Assembly (NCBI GenBank): GCA_049366715.1
Contig: JBMNCQ010000074.1
Coordinates: 1-64,000 of the forward strand
Direction: 5' to 3'
Source of the DNA: JBMNCQ01 sp049366715
Lineage (GTDB): Bacteria; Bacillota; Peptococcia; Peptococcales; BICA1-8
DNA: 64,000 nt
Positions 1 to 6,097 of the stretch are shown piece after piece. The translations under genes and the position numbers were made by a program. The notes under the pieces were generated by a model. That model made no database searches. It was not told the origin of the DNA and saw only the letters and a list, made by a program, of their open reading frames with translations. Each line of letters begins with the position of its first letter. The first letter of the stretch is position 1.

Positions 1-53
1 GCGCTGATGGTACTTGGACCGCAAGGTCCCGGGAGAGTAAGTCGTTGCCAGGA
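1..53 (+). rRNA. rrf: 5S ribosomal RNA, 3' end only
   Basis: The first bases match the conserved 3' part of bacterial 5S rRNA: the loop E/helix IV segment with GATGGTACTTGG, then GGGAGAGTAAG and the terminal GTTGCCAGG. The 5' part lies outside the window. It is followed at once by tRNA-Asn and tRNA-Tyr, as expected at the end of an rRNA operon. The exact 3' end is estimated. Confidence 0.9.
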
Positions 54-90
54 ACATTCTTTATCTTATGCTGCTAATAAATAGGAATGC

Positions 91-165
91 TCCTCGATAG
101 CTCAATGGTAGAGCACTCGGCTGTTAACCGAGTGGTTGCTGGTTCGAGTCCAGCTCGGGGAGCCA
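91..165 (+). tRNA. tRNA-Asn (GTT)
   Basis: Cloverleaf with a complete 7-bp acceptor stem (TCCTCGA with TCGGGGA), a T-loop GGTTCGAGTCC and an encoded CCA end. The anticodon loop CTGTTAA gives anticodon GTT. It lies about 40 bases after the 5S rRNA, so it is probably cotranscribed with the rRNA operon. Confidence 0.97.
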
Positions 166-271
166 AATTTATCTCTGAAATTGCCGCAATGGATGTATTA
201 GCAGGAAGGAAACCACATGGGAAATAATCTTGTGGTTCTTTGGGTTAGGGTTTATTGACCTAACAGATCAT

Positions 272-357
272 GGAGGGGTTCCCGAGTCGGCCAAAGGGGG
301 CAGACTGTAAATCTGCTGGCTATGCCTTCACAGGTTCGAATCCTGTCCCCTCCACCA
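272..357 (+). tRNA. tRNA-Tyr (GTA), copy 1
   Basis: Class II tRNA with a long variable arm. The acceptor stem is GGAGGGG/CCCCTCC, the anticodon loop ACTGTAAAT gives GTA, the T-loop is GGTTCGAATCC and CCA is encoded. It differs from the second tRNA-Tyr at 24123-24208 by one base in the variable arm (TAT here, TAC there). The 106-base spacer before it contains two small inverted repeats (211-237 and 244-264), perhaps processing signals. Confidence 0.97.
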
Positions 358-361
358 AAAT

Positions 362-427
362 AACCAGAAAGAGCTCCGGCTAAAATTAAAGCCGGAGCTT
401 TTTCTGGTTATTTTTAAATTTTTTTAT
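362..427 (+). terminator. Intrinsic terminator of the rRNA/tRNA operon
   Basis: A long hairpin with arms AACCAGAAA-GAGCTCCGGC and GCCGGAGC-TTTTTCTGGTT is followed by a T-rich tract (TTTTTAAATTTTTTT). It ends the 5S-Asn-Tyr transcription unit. Confidence 0.9.
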
Positions 428-452
428 TATTCCTGGGAGATTATAGTTAATA

Positions 453-481
453 TTGATATCCGCATTTTAATATGATATCAT
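453..481 (+). promoter_or_regulatory. Sigma-A-like promoter of cysK
   Basis: TTGATA at 453-458 and TATCAT at 476-481 are separated by 17 bases. The hexanucleotide palindrome GATATC occurs twice here (455-460 and 474-479, period 19), overlapping both promoter elements; it could be an operator, which is speculation. Confidence 0.5.
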
Positions 482-527
482 AAATTCATAAAAACTGATA
501 AGAATACTAGGAAATAGGAGGACGAAA

Positions 528-1448
528 ATGATCTATGATAATATAACAGAACTTATTGGCAAAACACCAATTATTAAGCTGAACAATATCACCAAGGAGA
601 TCCGGGGGGAAATTTATGTAAAGGTTGAATATTTTAATCCGGGTGGTAGTATTAAAGACCGAATTGCTTTGAATATGATAAATGCCGCAGAACAAGAAGG
701 TAAAATTACTGAAAAAACATTATTGGTAGAACCCACTAGCGGTAATACCGGAGTAGGCCTTGCTATGGTAGCGGCTTCTAAGGGCTACAAATTAATTTTA
801 ACTATGCCGGAAACGATGAGTCTTGAACGGCGCAATTTATTAAAGGCTTATGGGGCGGAATTGATTTTAACTCCCGGTGAAAAAGGAATGGGAGGAGCGA
901 TAGAAAAAGCGCAGGAAATAGTCGGTGAAAATAAGAATTCTCTTATGCTGCAGCAATTTGAAAATATGAATAATCCCCAAATCCATAAATTGACTACAGC
1001 ATTGGAAATTATAGAAGATTTTCAAGGAAATCTGGATATGTTTATTGCCGGGGTAGGAACCGGGGGGACTATAACGGGTGTAGGAAATGTTTTAAAGGAA
1101 AGGATCCCGGACATAAAAATTATCGCCGTAGAGCCGTATGACTCCCCCGTATTAAGCGGAGGCGCTCCCGGACCCCATAAAATTCAAGGGATTGGGGCGG
1201 GATTTATTCCTAAGGTATTAGATAAAGAGATGATTGATGAAATCATCAAAGTGAAATCCGGAGATGCTTTTTATTATGCCCGGGAGCTGGCAAAACAAGA
1301 AGGCATTTTGGTAGGCATATCATCGGGAGCAGCTTTGTATGCAGCTATTGAAAAAGCCAAACTGCCGGAAAATAAAGGGAAAAAGATTTTAGTAACTTTA
1401 CCAGACACAGGGGAGAGATACCTTTCTACGGAATTATTTAGCCAGTAG
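528..1448 (+). CDS. cysK: Cysteine synthase A (O-acetylserine sulfhydrylase)
   Basis: This PLP enzyme of the cytoplasm makes L-cysteine from O-acetylserine and sulfide. Its substrate would come from the serine acetyltransferase encoded at 17792-18457. The 306 residues are the normal length of the family. The PLP-binding lysine is K43 in PGGSIKDR. The substrate loop TSGNTG is at about 70-75, the PLP-phosphate loop GTGGTITG at about 177-184, and GISSGAA lies near 260. The ATG has a good ribosome binding site (AGGAGG at 517-522). It stands alone between two terminators, with its own promoter. CysM or cystathionine beta-synthase relatives share the fold, but the motifs and length favour CysK. Confidence 0.95.
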   Translation: MIYDNITELIGKTPIIKLNNITKEIRGEIYVKVEYFNPGGSIKDRIALNMINAAEQEGKITEKTLLVEPTSGNTGVGLAMVAASKGYKLILTMPETMSLERRNLLKAYGAELILTPGEKGMGGAIEKAQEIVGENKNSLMLQQFENMNNPQIHKLTTALEIIEDFQGNLDMFIAGVGTGGTITGVGNVLKERIPDIKIIAVEPYDSPVLSGGAPGPHKIQGIGAGFIPKVLDKEMIDEIIKVKSGDAFYYARELAKQEGILVGISSGAALYAAIEKAKLPENKGKKILVTLPDTGERYLSTELFSQ

Positions 1449-1479
1449 TTTTTTATATACTTGTTTATTATCATCATCA

Positions 1480-1512
1480 AGACCGGTAATTAAATTTACC
1501 GGTCTTTTTCTT
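1480..1512 (+). terminator. Intrinsic terminator after cysK
   Basis: Hairpin AAGACCGGTAAT-TAAA-TTTACCGGTCTT followed by TTTCTT, 32 bases after the cysK stop codon. Confidence 0.88.
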
Positions 1513-1590
1513 AGACAAATAGAATGAAAAACTGACTTATAAATTCAATATTCTGTTTTATAGTTATTTATTCCGCAAAATATCAAGAAT

Positions 1591-1630
1591 TTCGACGAAA
1601 ATAGGACTAAGGTCCCGCCCAAATAGGACT
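1591..1630 (+). promoter_or_regulatory. Direct repeat and possible Spo0A-like box upstream of the sigma gene
   Basis: AAATAGGACT occurs at 1599-1608 and again at 1621-1630, exactly 22 bases apart, about two helical turns. Just upstream, TTCGACG (1591-1597) differs by one base from the Spo0A box TTCGNCA. A third AAATAGGAC lies at 3730-3738, ahead of ctsR. The rest of the 1449-1696 spacer shows no other signal. A regulatory role is inferred from the spacing alone. Confidence 0.35.
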
Positions 1631-1696
1631 GCAGGTTGTTCATAAAAAGGCTTTTTTGTGGTAAATTTTAGAAAAAAAGGTAGTCGAGGTGAAACT

Positions 1697-2320
1697 ATGA
1701 AGGCGGAGATGCAGGAAGTACTCGAAGAACAATTGGTTAAATTAGCTCAGGACGGTGATAGTTTAGCTCTTGAGAATTTGATTAAAATTTACCAGGGGTT
1801 AATGTATTACATTTGTGATAAGTATTTTTTGCGAGATGGTGAAAAAGAGGATTTAATGCAGGAAGCTGCTATAGGGCTTATTGAAGCAGTAAAAGCATAC
1901 AATCCGGAAAGTGGTAAAAAATTCAAGAATTTTGCAATTCTTTGTATTACGCGGGAAATAAACTCTTGTATTAAAAGGTCCAACCGCAAAAAACACCAAA
2001 TTTTGAATGAAGCAATTCCTATTTACGCCTACGCAGAAAATGAGGACGAGCGTTTAGGTATTGGCGTTCAAAATTGGATTGACCGGTCTTTTAAGGATGA
2101 ATCTCTTACTCCGGAAGCCTTATTAGTGGAACAAGAAACCCTTAATGAAATCATGTATACCGTAAATTCTTCCCTTTCCGATATGGAGAAGCAAGTTCTT
2201 AGATTACGAATCAATGGGCATTCATACAATGAAATAACTTTAAAATTAAATTTACAGACTAAATCAGTTGATAACGCTGTGCAAAGAATAAGAAAAAAAA
2301 TAGCTACCCGCACAGCTTAA
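1697..2320 (+). CDS. Sigma-70 family factor, SigH-like paralog
   Basis: A probable RNA polymerase sigma factor of 207 residues. The N-terminal half carries region 2: DGDSLALENLIKIY, then EDLMQEAAIGLIEAVKAYNP and FKNFAILCITREI. The C-terminal half carries a region 4 helix-turn-helix ending in KSVDNAVQRIRKKI. The layout and many residues match SigH at 23166-23807, so this looks like a diverged second copy. GTG at 1658 is in frame and would add 13 residues. I prefer ATG at 1697 because GAGGTG lies 5 bases upstream, while the GTG has no good ribosome binding site. It stands alone between the cysK terminator and a large hairpin. No anti-sigma gene is adjacent. Its regulon cannot be told from the sequence. 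Confidence 0.85.
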   Translation: MKAEMQEVLEEQLVKLAQDGDSLALENLIKIYQGLMYYICDKYFLRDGEKEDLMQEAAIGLIEAVKAYNPESGKKFKNFAILCITREINSCIKRSNRKKHQILNEAIPIYAYAENEDERLGIGVQNWIDRSFKDESLTPEALLVEQETLNEIMYTVNSSLSDMEKQVLRLRINGHSYNEITLKLNLQTKSVDNAVQRIRKKIATRTA

Positions 2321-2462
2321 TGTTATTGATAAGAAGTTGTGATCAAGTCCGCAAGCTTGTGAAAGTAATTGCTGAAAATGAATGATTTTGTTGTTTTTAC
2401 AATTAGTACTCATCTATTGTCATACTCTCCCCATAATATAAAAGAAAAAGTGTTTAGATGTA

Positions 2463-2519
2463 CCGCTAAAAGGGATTAGGACCTTTAACTTATTGTTAAA
2501 GGCCTAGTCCCTTTTGCGG
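2463..2519. repeat. Large near-perfect hairpin in the 2321-2683 spacer
   Basis: The arms CCGCTAAAAGGGATTAGG-CCTTTAAC and GTTAAAGGCCTAGTCCCTTTTGCGG pair over about 25 bases. On the + strand no T-run follows; on the - strand it is followed by a T-rich stretch. It may end the sigma-factor transcript, or be a small mobile hairpin element. The rest of the 363-base spacer shows nothing I can name. Confidence 0.6.
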
Positions 2520-2683
2520 CTGATAATATTTTCAGAAATTGTTCCGGAAATGACGAAGAATGCTTTTATTAAGCCTGTGCGTTATACTTTTATAAAAATT
2601 AATGCAAATAATGCAGATACACTAGGCGGAGATAAAGGGGTAGTGTTATAATTAATTCAGTTTTTCTTAAAGGATGTGTTATT

Positions 2684-3109
2684 TTGGATTATAAAAGAAT
2701 AATCAAATTAGGGTTAAAGGATGGGGTGGAGACCACATGGGAATTAGGAAAAGTATTAATTCCCGTTTATTTTATGATTACCCTGTTAAAGCACACCGCT
2801 GTGATCGATTGGCTGGTCAGGTTTGTGCAGCCGCTGACCTCTTTGGTAGGTTTGCATGGTGAAGCAGCCCTGCCTATTGTTATTGCCAATGCTCTTACTC
2901 TCTATCCTGCTATTCCTGCTATTACGTCGTTCCCTTTTTCCCAGAAGGAAATAACAATTATCGGCACAATGGTGTTACTGTGTCACAGCCTGCCTGTGGA
3001 AACGGTGATTGCCAGGAAATCCGGTTCAAAGGGAATGCATATTCTAGGGGTCAGAATTATTGCGGCTATAGCGGCGGCCATATTCTTGAATCTGGTAATG
3101 GAGGGATAA
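2684..3109 (+). CDS. Nucleoside recognition (Gate) domain membrane protein, first half of a pair
   Basis: An integral membrane protein of 141 residues with about four hydrophobic segments. It resembles the Gate or nucleoside-recognition family that includes SpmA, SpmB and YjiH. The PLTSLVGLHGEAALPIV and ALTLYPAIPAI segments are typical. The start is TTG at 2684 with AAAGGATGTG upstream. It is followed after 4 bases by a second protein of the same family, so the two may form one heteromeric membrane complex, as SpmA and SpmB are thought to do in spore core dehydration. That functional link is an inference; the substrate is unknown. Confidence 0.75.
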   Translation: MDYKRIIKLGLKDGVETTWELGKVLIPVYFMITLLKHTAVIDWLVRFVQPLTSLVGLHGEAALPIVIANALTLYPAIPAITSFPFSQKEITIIGTMVLLCHSLPVETVIARKSGSKGMHILGVRIIAAIAAAIFLNLVMEG

Positions 3110-3113
3110 GCTA

Positions 3114-3593
3114 ATGTTGCTGGAAATAGCCTGGGAGGCTTTATTTAACAGTTTGCAGACAATGCTGCAAATAATTATCATTGTCATGCCGATTATGATG
3201 GTACTGCGATTTGCCCGGGAACTGAATATTATCAATAAAGTAAGTTGCTATGCCGAGCCTTTTACGAAAAGATTGTATTTTTCTAAAGAAGCCACATTTC
3301 CTTTGATCGTGGGGATATTTTTTGGTTTGACATATGGTGCCGGGGTTATCGTACAGGCGGCTAAAGAAGGCCGGCTTACTGCCCGTGATATCATTTTAAT
3401 TAATGTTTTTTTAGGTTTAAACCACGCTGTTTTTGAAGATACCTTCTTATTTCATGCTCTGGGTGCAAATGCAGTGCTGCTTTTTCTGACCCGTAATGCA
3501 GCAGCTATTATATTTACTTATTTTATCGGAAGATGGCTGATATTCAGGGAAAAAGGCGAACAGAGGCGGTTGATGGAGAAACTAAATATTTAA
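3114..3593 (+). CDS. Nucleoside recognition (Gate) domain membrane protein, second half of a pair
   Basis: A hydrophobic protein of 159 residues with several membrane segments and the family-like stretches FGLTYGAGVIVQAAKEG and FLGLNHAVFEDT. Its GGAGGG ribosome binding site lies inside the end of the preceding gene, so translation is probably coupled. The gene pair looks like a split Gate-domain permease; SpmA/SpmB-like function is possible but not shown. It ends in a clear terminator. Confidence 0.75.
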   Translation: MLLEIAWEALFNSLQTMLQIIIIVMPIMMVLRFARELNIINKVSCYAEPFTKRLYFSKEATFPLIVGIFFGLTYGAGVIVQAAKEGRLTARDIILINVFLGLNHAVFEDTFLFHALGANAVLLFLTRNAAAIIFTYFIGRWLIFREKGEQRRLMEKLNI

Positions 3594-3596
3594 CTT

Positions 3597-3627
3597 TAAA
3601 AGATACTGGACATCTAGTATCTTTTTA
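3597..3627 (+). terminator. Intrinsic terminator after the Gate-protein pair
   Basis: AAAAGATACT and AGTATCTTTTT form a 7-10 bp stem with a short loop and a T-run, directly after the stop codon at 3593. Confidence 0.85.
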
Positions 3628-3779
3628 TACGATTAGAACTTAAATTTATTTTAGGAAGTCCCAAGAATTAAAGACAGCACAGAACATAGGCTGCTCAGGA
3701 ATTATATTTGTTTCCGGTGTATTTTTAAGAAATAGGACGAAAATGCAAGAATAAATTTGCTAATAAATGAATAATTGTC

Positions 3780-3844
3780 TTTGACCTAGATTGATCTTTG
3801 CATAAATTGGGTATATTATAAATACAAGGTCAAATATGGTCAGA
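3780..3844 (+). promoter_or_regulatory. ctsR promoter with two CtsR operators
   Basis: CtsR binds tandem heptamers of the form RGTCAAA-N3-RGTCAAA. Two such sites are visible. One is GGTCAAA-TAT-GGTCAGA at 3828-3844, touching the ribosome binding site. The other is in reverse orientation, TTTGACC-TAG-ATTGATC, at 3780-3796. Between and overlapping them lies a promoter, TTGATC (3791-3796), 17 bases, TATTAT (3814-3819). The layout predicts autorepression of the operon that is lifted by heat or protein stress. Confidence 0.8.
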
Positions 3845-3853
3845 GGTGGTTTT

Positions 3854-4321
3854 ATGAGCAGCATTTCTCGGAAAATAGAGAGTTATCTTAAAGCTATGCT
3901 GGAAAACGCCCATAATGGGGTTATTGAGATCCAGAGGAGTTCGCTGTCCAATATCTTTGAATGTGTTCCATCCCAGATAAATTATGTCCTAGGTACCAGA
4001 TTTACACCTGCCCACGGCTATATCGTAGAAACCCGGCGGGGCGGCGGCGGATATGTCAGGATAATACGGTTAAATTTTAATAATAATAAATCCAAAAATC
4101 TTTTAGATAAAATTATCGGTGCTGAAATTTCTCAAAATGAAGCCCTGGGATTACTGGAAAATTTGCGCCGTGAAGGATTGTTAACTTCAAGAGAGACTTT
4201 AATCATCCGGAATATTGTAACGGAAAGTGTGCTGGCTCCTTCTTTTACAAATAATCCCGAAGGATTAAGAGCCCAGATTTTACAAGGCCTGATCGCCACG
4301 ATAATGCGGGAAGATATTTAA
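3854..4321 (+). CDS. ctsR: Transcriptional repressor CtsR (class III heat-shock genes)
   Basis: A cytoplasmic dimeric repressor of clp and ctsR operons, 155 residues. The N-terminal winged helix-turn-helix carries the family's glycine-rich wing RRGGGGYVRI at about residues 58-67. The C-terminal dimerisation part follows. ATG at 3854 has AGAGGTGGT directly upstream; the in-frame ATG at 3836 would add six residues but has no binding site. It is the first gene of ctsR-mcsA-mcsB-clpC and carries its own operators upstream. In related species McsB and ClpCP remove CtsR under stress. The 191-base gap to mcsA shows no terminator. Confidence 0.96.
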   Translation: MSSISRKIESYLKAMLENAHNGVIEIQRSSLSNIFECVPSQINYVLGTRFTPAHGYIVETRRGGGGYVRIIRLNFNNNKSKNLLDKIIGAEISQNEALGLLENLRREGLLTSRETLIIRNIVTESVLAPSFTNNPEGLRAQILQGLIATIMREDI

Positions 4322-4512
4322 GACGGCAGGAAAACTAAGGATGCTGGGCAGAGAGGTGTGTAGATCACCTGAATGACCTGCTGACGGTGTTATGATAAAG
4401 GATATATTATTACATTATGAGTACAGCTCAGAAAAAGATTTATTGATATAAAATATCATTTATCGGGATCAAACGATAATCGTTATTTAATTTCGAAGTA
4501 GGGGGTATTGAA

Positions 4513-5061
4513 ATGTATTGTGAAGAATGTGAAAAAAGACCGGCTGTTGTTCATATCACTAAGATTGTAAATGGACATAAAATAGAGAAGCACCTTTGTG
4601 AGCAATGCGCGAAAAAACAACAAGACCAAATTGGTTTCACCATTTTACCGGACATCTCATTTTCGAACTTTTTGAGCAGTATGCTGGATAGTGACTCTTT
4701 CACTCCCTTTAGTAATATAAAGGCGGAGGAAATAGTCTGCGATAAATGCGGTTTGACTTATCGTCAGTTTTCTAAAATCGGCCGGATGGGCTGTGATAAT
4801 TGTTATGAAATCTATGGCAATAAGCTGGATCATTTGCTTAAGAGAATGCACGGCAACGTCCAGCATACCGGTAAAATACCCAAAAGGTCCGGAGAAGATA
4901 TTCGTCTGCAAAAGGAAATTAAAGATGCTCGTTTAGAACTGCAAAAAGCTGTTGCGGAAGAAGAGTTTGAGAAAGCAGCACACCTTAGGGATAAGATTAA
5001 AGAGTTGGAAAACACGAAAAATAATAAAGGGGGAGAAAATAATGATCAAGAAATTGATTGA
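4513..5061 (+). CDS. mcsA: McsA, zinc-binding activator of McsB
   Basis: A 182-residue partner of the protein arginine kinase McsB. CxxC motifs are visible at C3/C6, in HLCEQC, in VCDKCG and in GCDNC, enough to bind zinc. The C-terminus contains a UVR-like helical motif (LQKAVAEEEFEKAAHLRDKI). The ATG follows a run of G at 4501-4505. It overlaps mcsB by 20 bases, which suggests translational coupling. Confidence 0.94.
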   Translation: MYCEECEKRPAVVHITKIVNGHKIEKHLCEQCAKKQQDQIGFTILPDISFSNFLSSMLDSDSFTPFSNIKAEEIVCDKCGLTYRQFSKIGRMGCDNCYEIYGNKLDHLLKRMHGNVQHTGKIPKRSGEDIRLQKEIKDARLELQKAVAEEEFEKAAHLRDKIKELENTKNNKGGENNDQEID

Positions 5062-6094
5062 GTTTCCCCACAGTATCTGGACGGAGGGCCAGGGAGAATT
5101 CCCGGATATTGTTTTAAGCACCAGAGTTCGTTTAGCCCGTAATTTAGAACAATTTCCTTTTCCTTTAAAACAAAATGAATCTACTGCTCATTCCGTTTTG
5201 GAGAATTTAGAGCGGTTTGCTGAGGGCGAAGAACAGCTGCAGCTTTTTAGGATGCAGGATATACCGGAATTAAAACGGCAGGTTTTAGTTGAAAAACACG
5301 TGATCAGTCCGGATCATGTTTTAAAACCCGAATATAAGGGCCTTATTATCAATGAGACCGGATCCGTCAGTATTATGATCAATGAAGAAGATCATCTGCG
5401 GATTCAGTGCTTCTCATCGGGTCTGGAAGTTGAAAATCTCTGGAAGATAGCGAATAAACTGGATGATGAAATTGAAAAAAAGATGGAATATGCATTTGAT
5501 GAAAAATATGGGTATCTAACTTGCTGTCCGACTAATTTAGGTACGGGTATGCGTGTTTCCGTTATGATGCATCTGCCGAGTTTAGTCATTACCAAACAAG
5601 CTCCGCGGATCCTCACCCAATTGTCTCAATTAGGTATTGCTGTCAGGGGTATTTTTGGGGAAGGAACGGAAGCTTTAGGTGATTTATTTCAAATATCCAA
5701 TCAGATTTCTCTGGGTCAGTCGGAGGAAGAAATATTAACCAATATAAATTCTATTGCCAGAAGGCTGGTAGCGCAAGAACAGGCTGCCAGAGACTATTTG
5801 GTGCAAAATGCCGGCCTCCAGGTGGAAGATAAAGCGCGGAGAGCTTTTGGTATTTTAACGAATGCCAAGTTTATTTCCTCCCATGAAGCACTAAGTTTGA
5901 TTTCCGACTTAAGGCTGGGTAAAAATGCCGGAATGATTGATGGTGTTGAATTGAAGCTGATTAATGAATTGTATCTCCTTTGCCAGCCTTCTTTCTTACA
6001 GATTTTAGCCGAGAAGCCTTTAGATTCTCAGGCAAGAGATATAAAACGCGCAGAAATGTTTAAAGAAAAATTAGATAATAAACTGGAGGTGTAA
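5042..6094 (+). CDS. mcsB: Protein arginine kinase McsB
   Basis: It phosphorylates arginines on CtsR and on damaged proteins, marking them for ClpCP. The 350 residues match the family. Visible guanido-kinase motifs are STRVRLARN (26-34), NEEDHLR (114-120) and the active-site loop CPTNLGTGMR (162-171). I chose the ATG at 5042, preceded by GGGGGAG, which gives the usual IEFPHSIW N-terminus; the open frame continues upstream inside mcsA but is not needed. Third gene of the CtsR operon, 3 bases before clpC. Confidence 0.96.
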   Translation: MIKKLIEFPHSIWTEGQGEFPDIVLSTRVRLARNLEQFPFPLKQNESTAHSVLENLERFAEGEEQLQLFRMQDIPELKRQVLVEKHVISPDHVLKPEYKGLIINETGSVSIMINEEDHLRIQCFSSGLEVENLWKIANKLDDEIEKKMEYAFDEKYGYLTCCPTNLGTGMRVSVMMHLPSLVITKQAPRILTQLSQLGIAVRGIFGEGTEALGDLFQISNQISLGQSEEEILTNINSIARRLVAQEQAARDYLVQNAGLQVEDKARRAFGILTNAKFISSHEALSLISDLRLGKNAGMIDGVELKLINELYLLCQPSFLQILAEKPLDSQARDIKRAEMFKEKLDNKLEV

Positions 6095-6097
6095 TAT

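Noticed and set aside
1599..1630. Sigma-H promoter built on the AAATAGGACT words
   Set aside because: AGGA resembles a SigH -35 box, but no GAAT-type -10 follows at 11-13 bases, so I list it only as a repeat.
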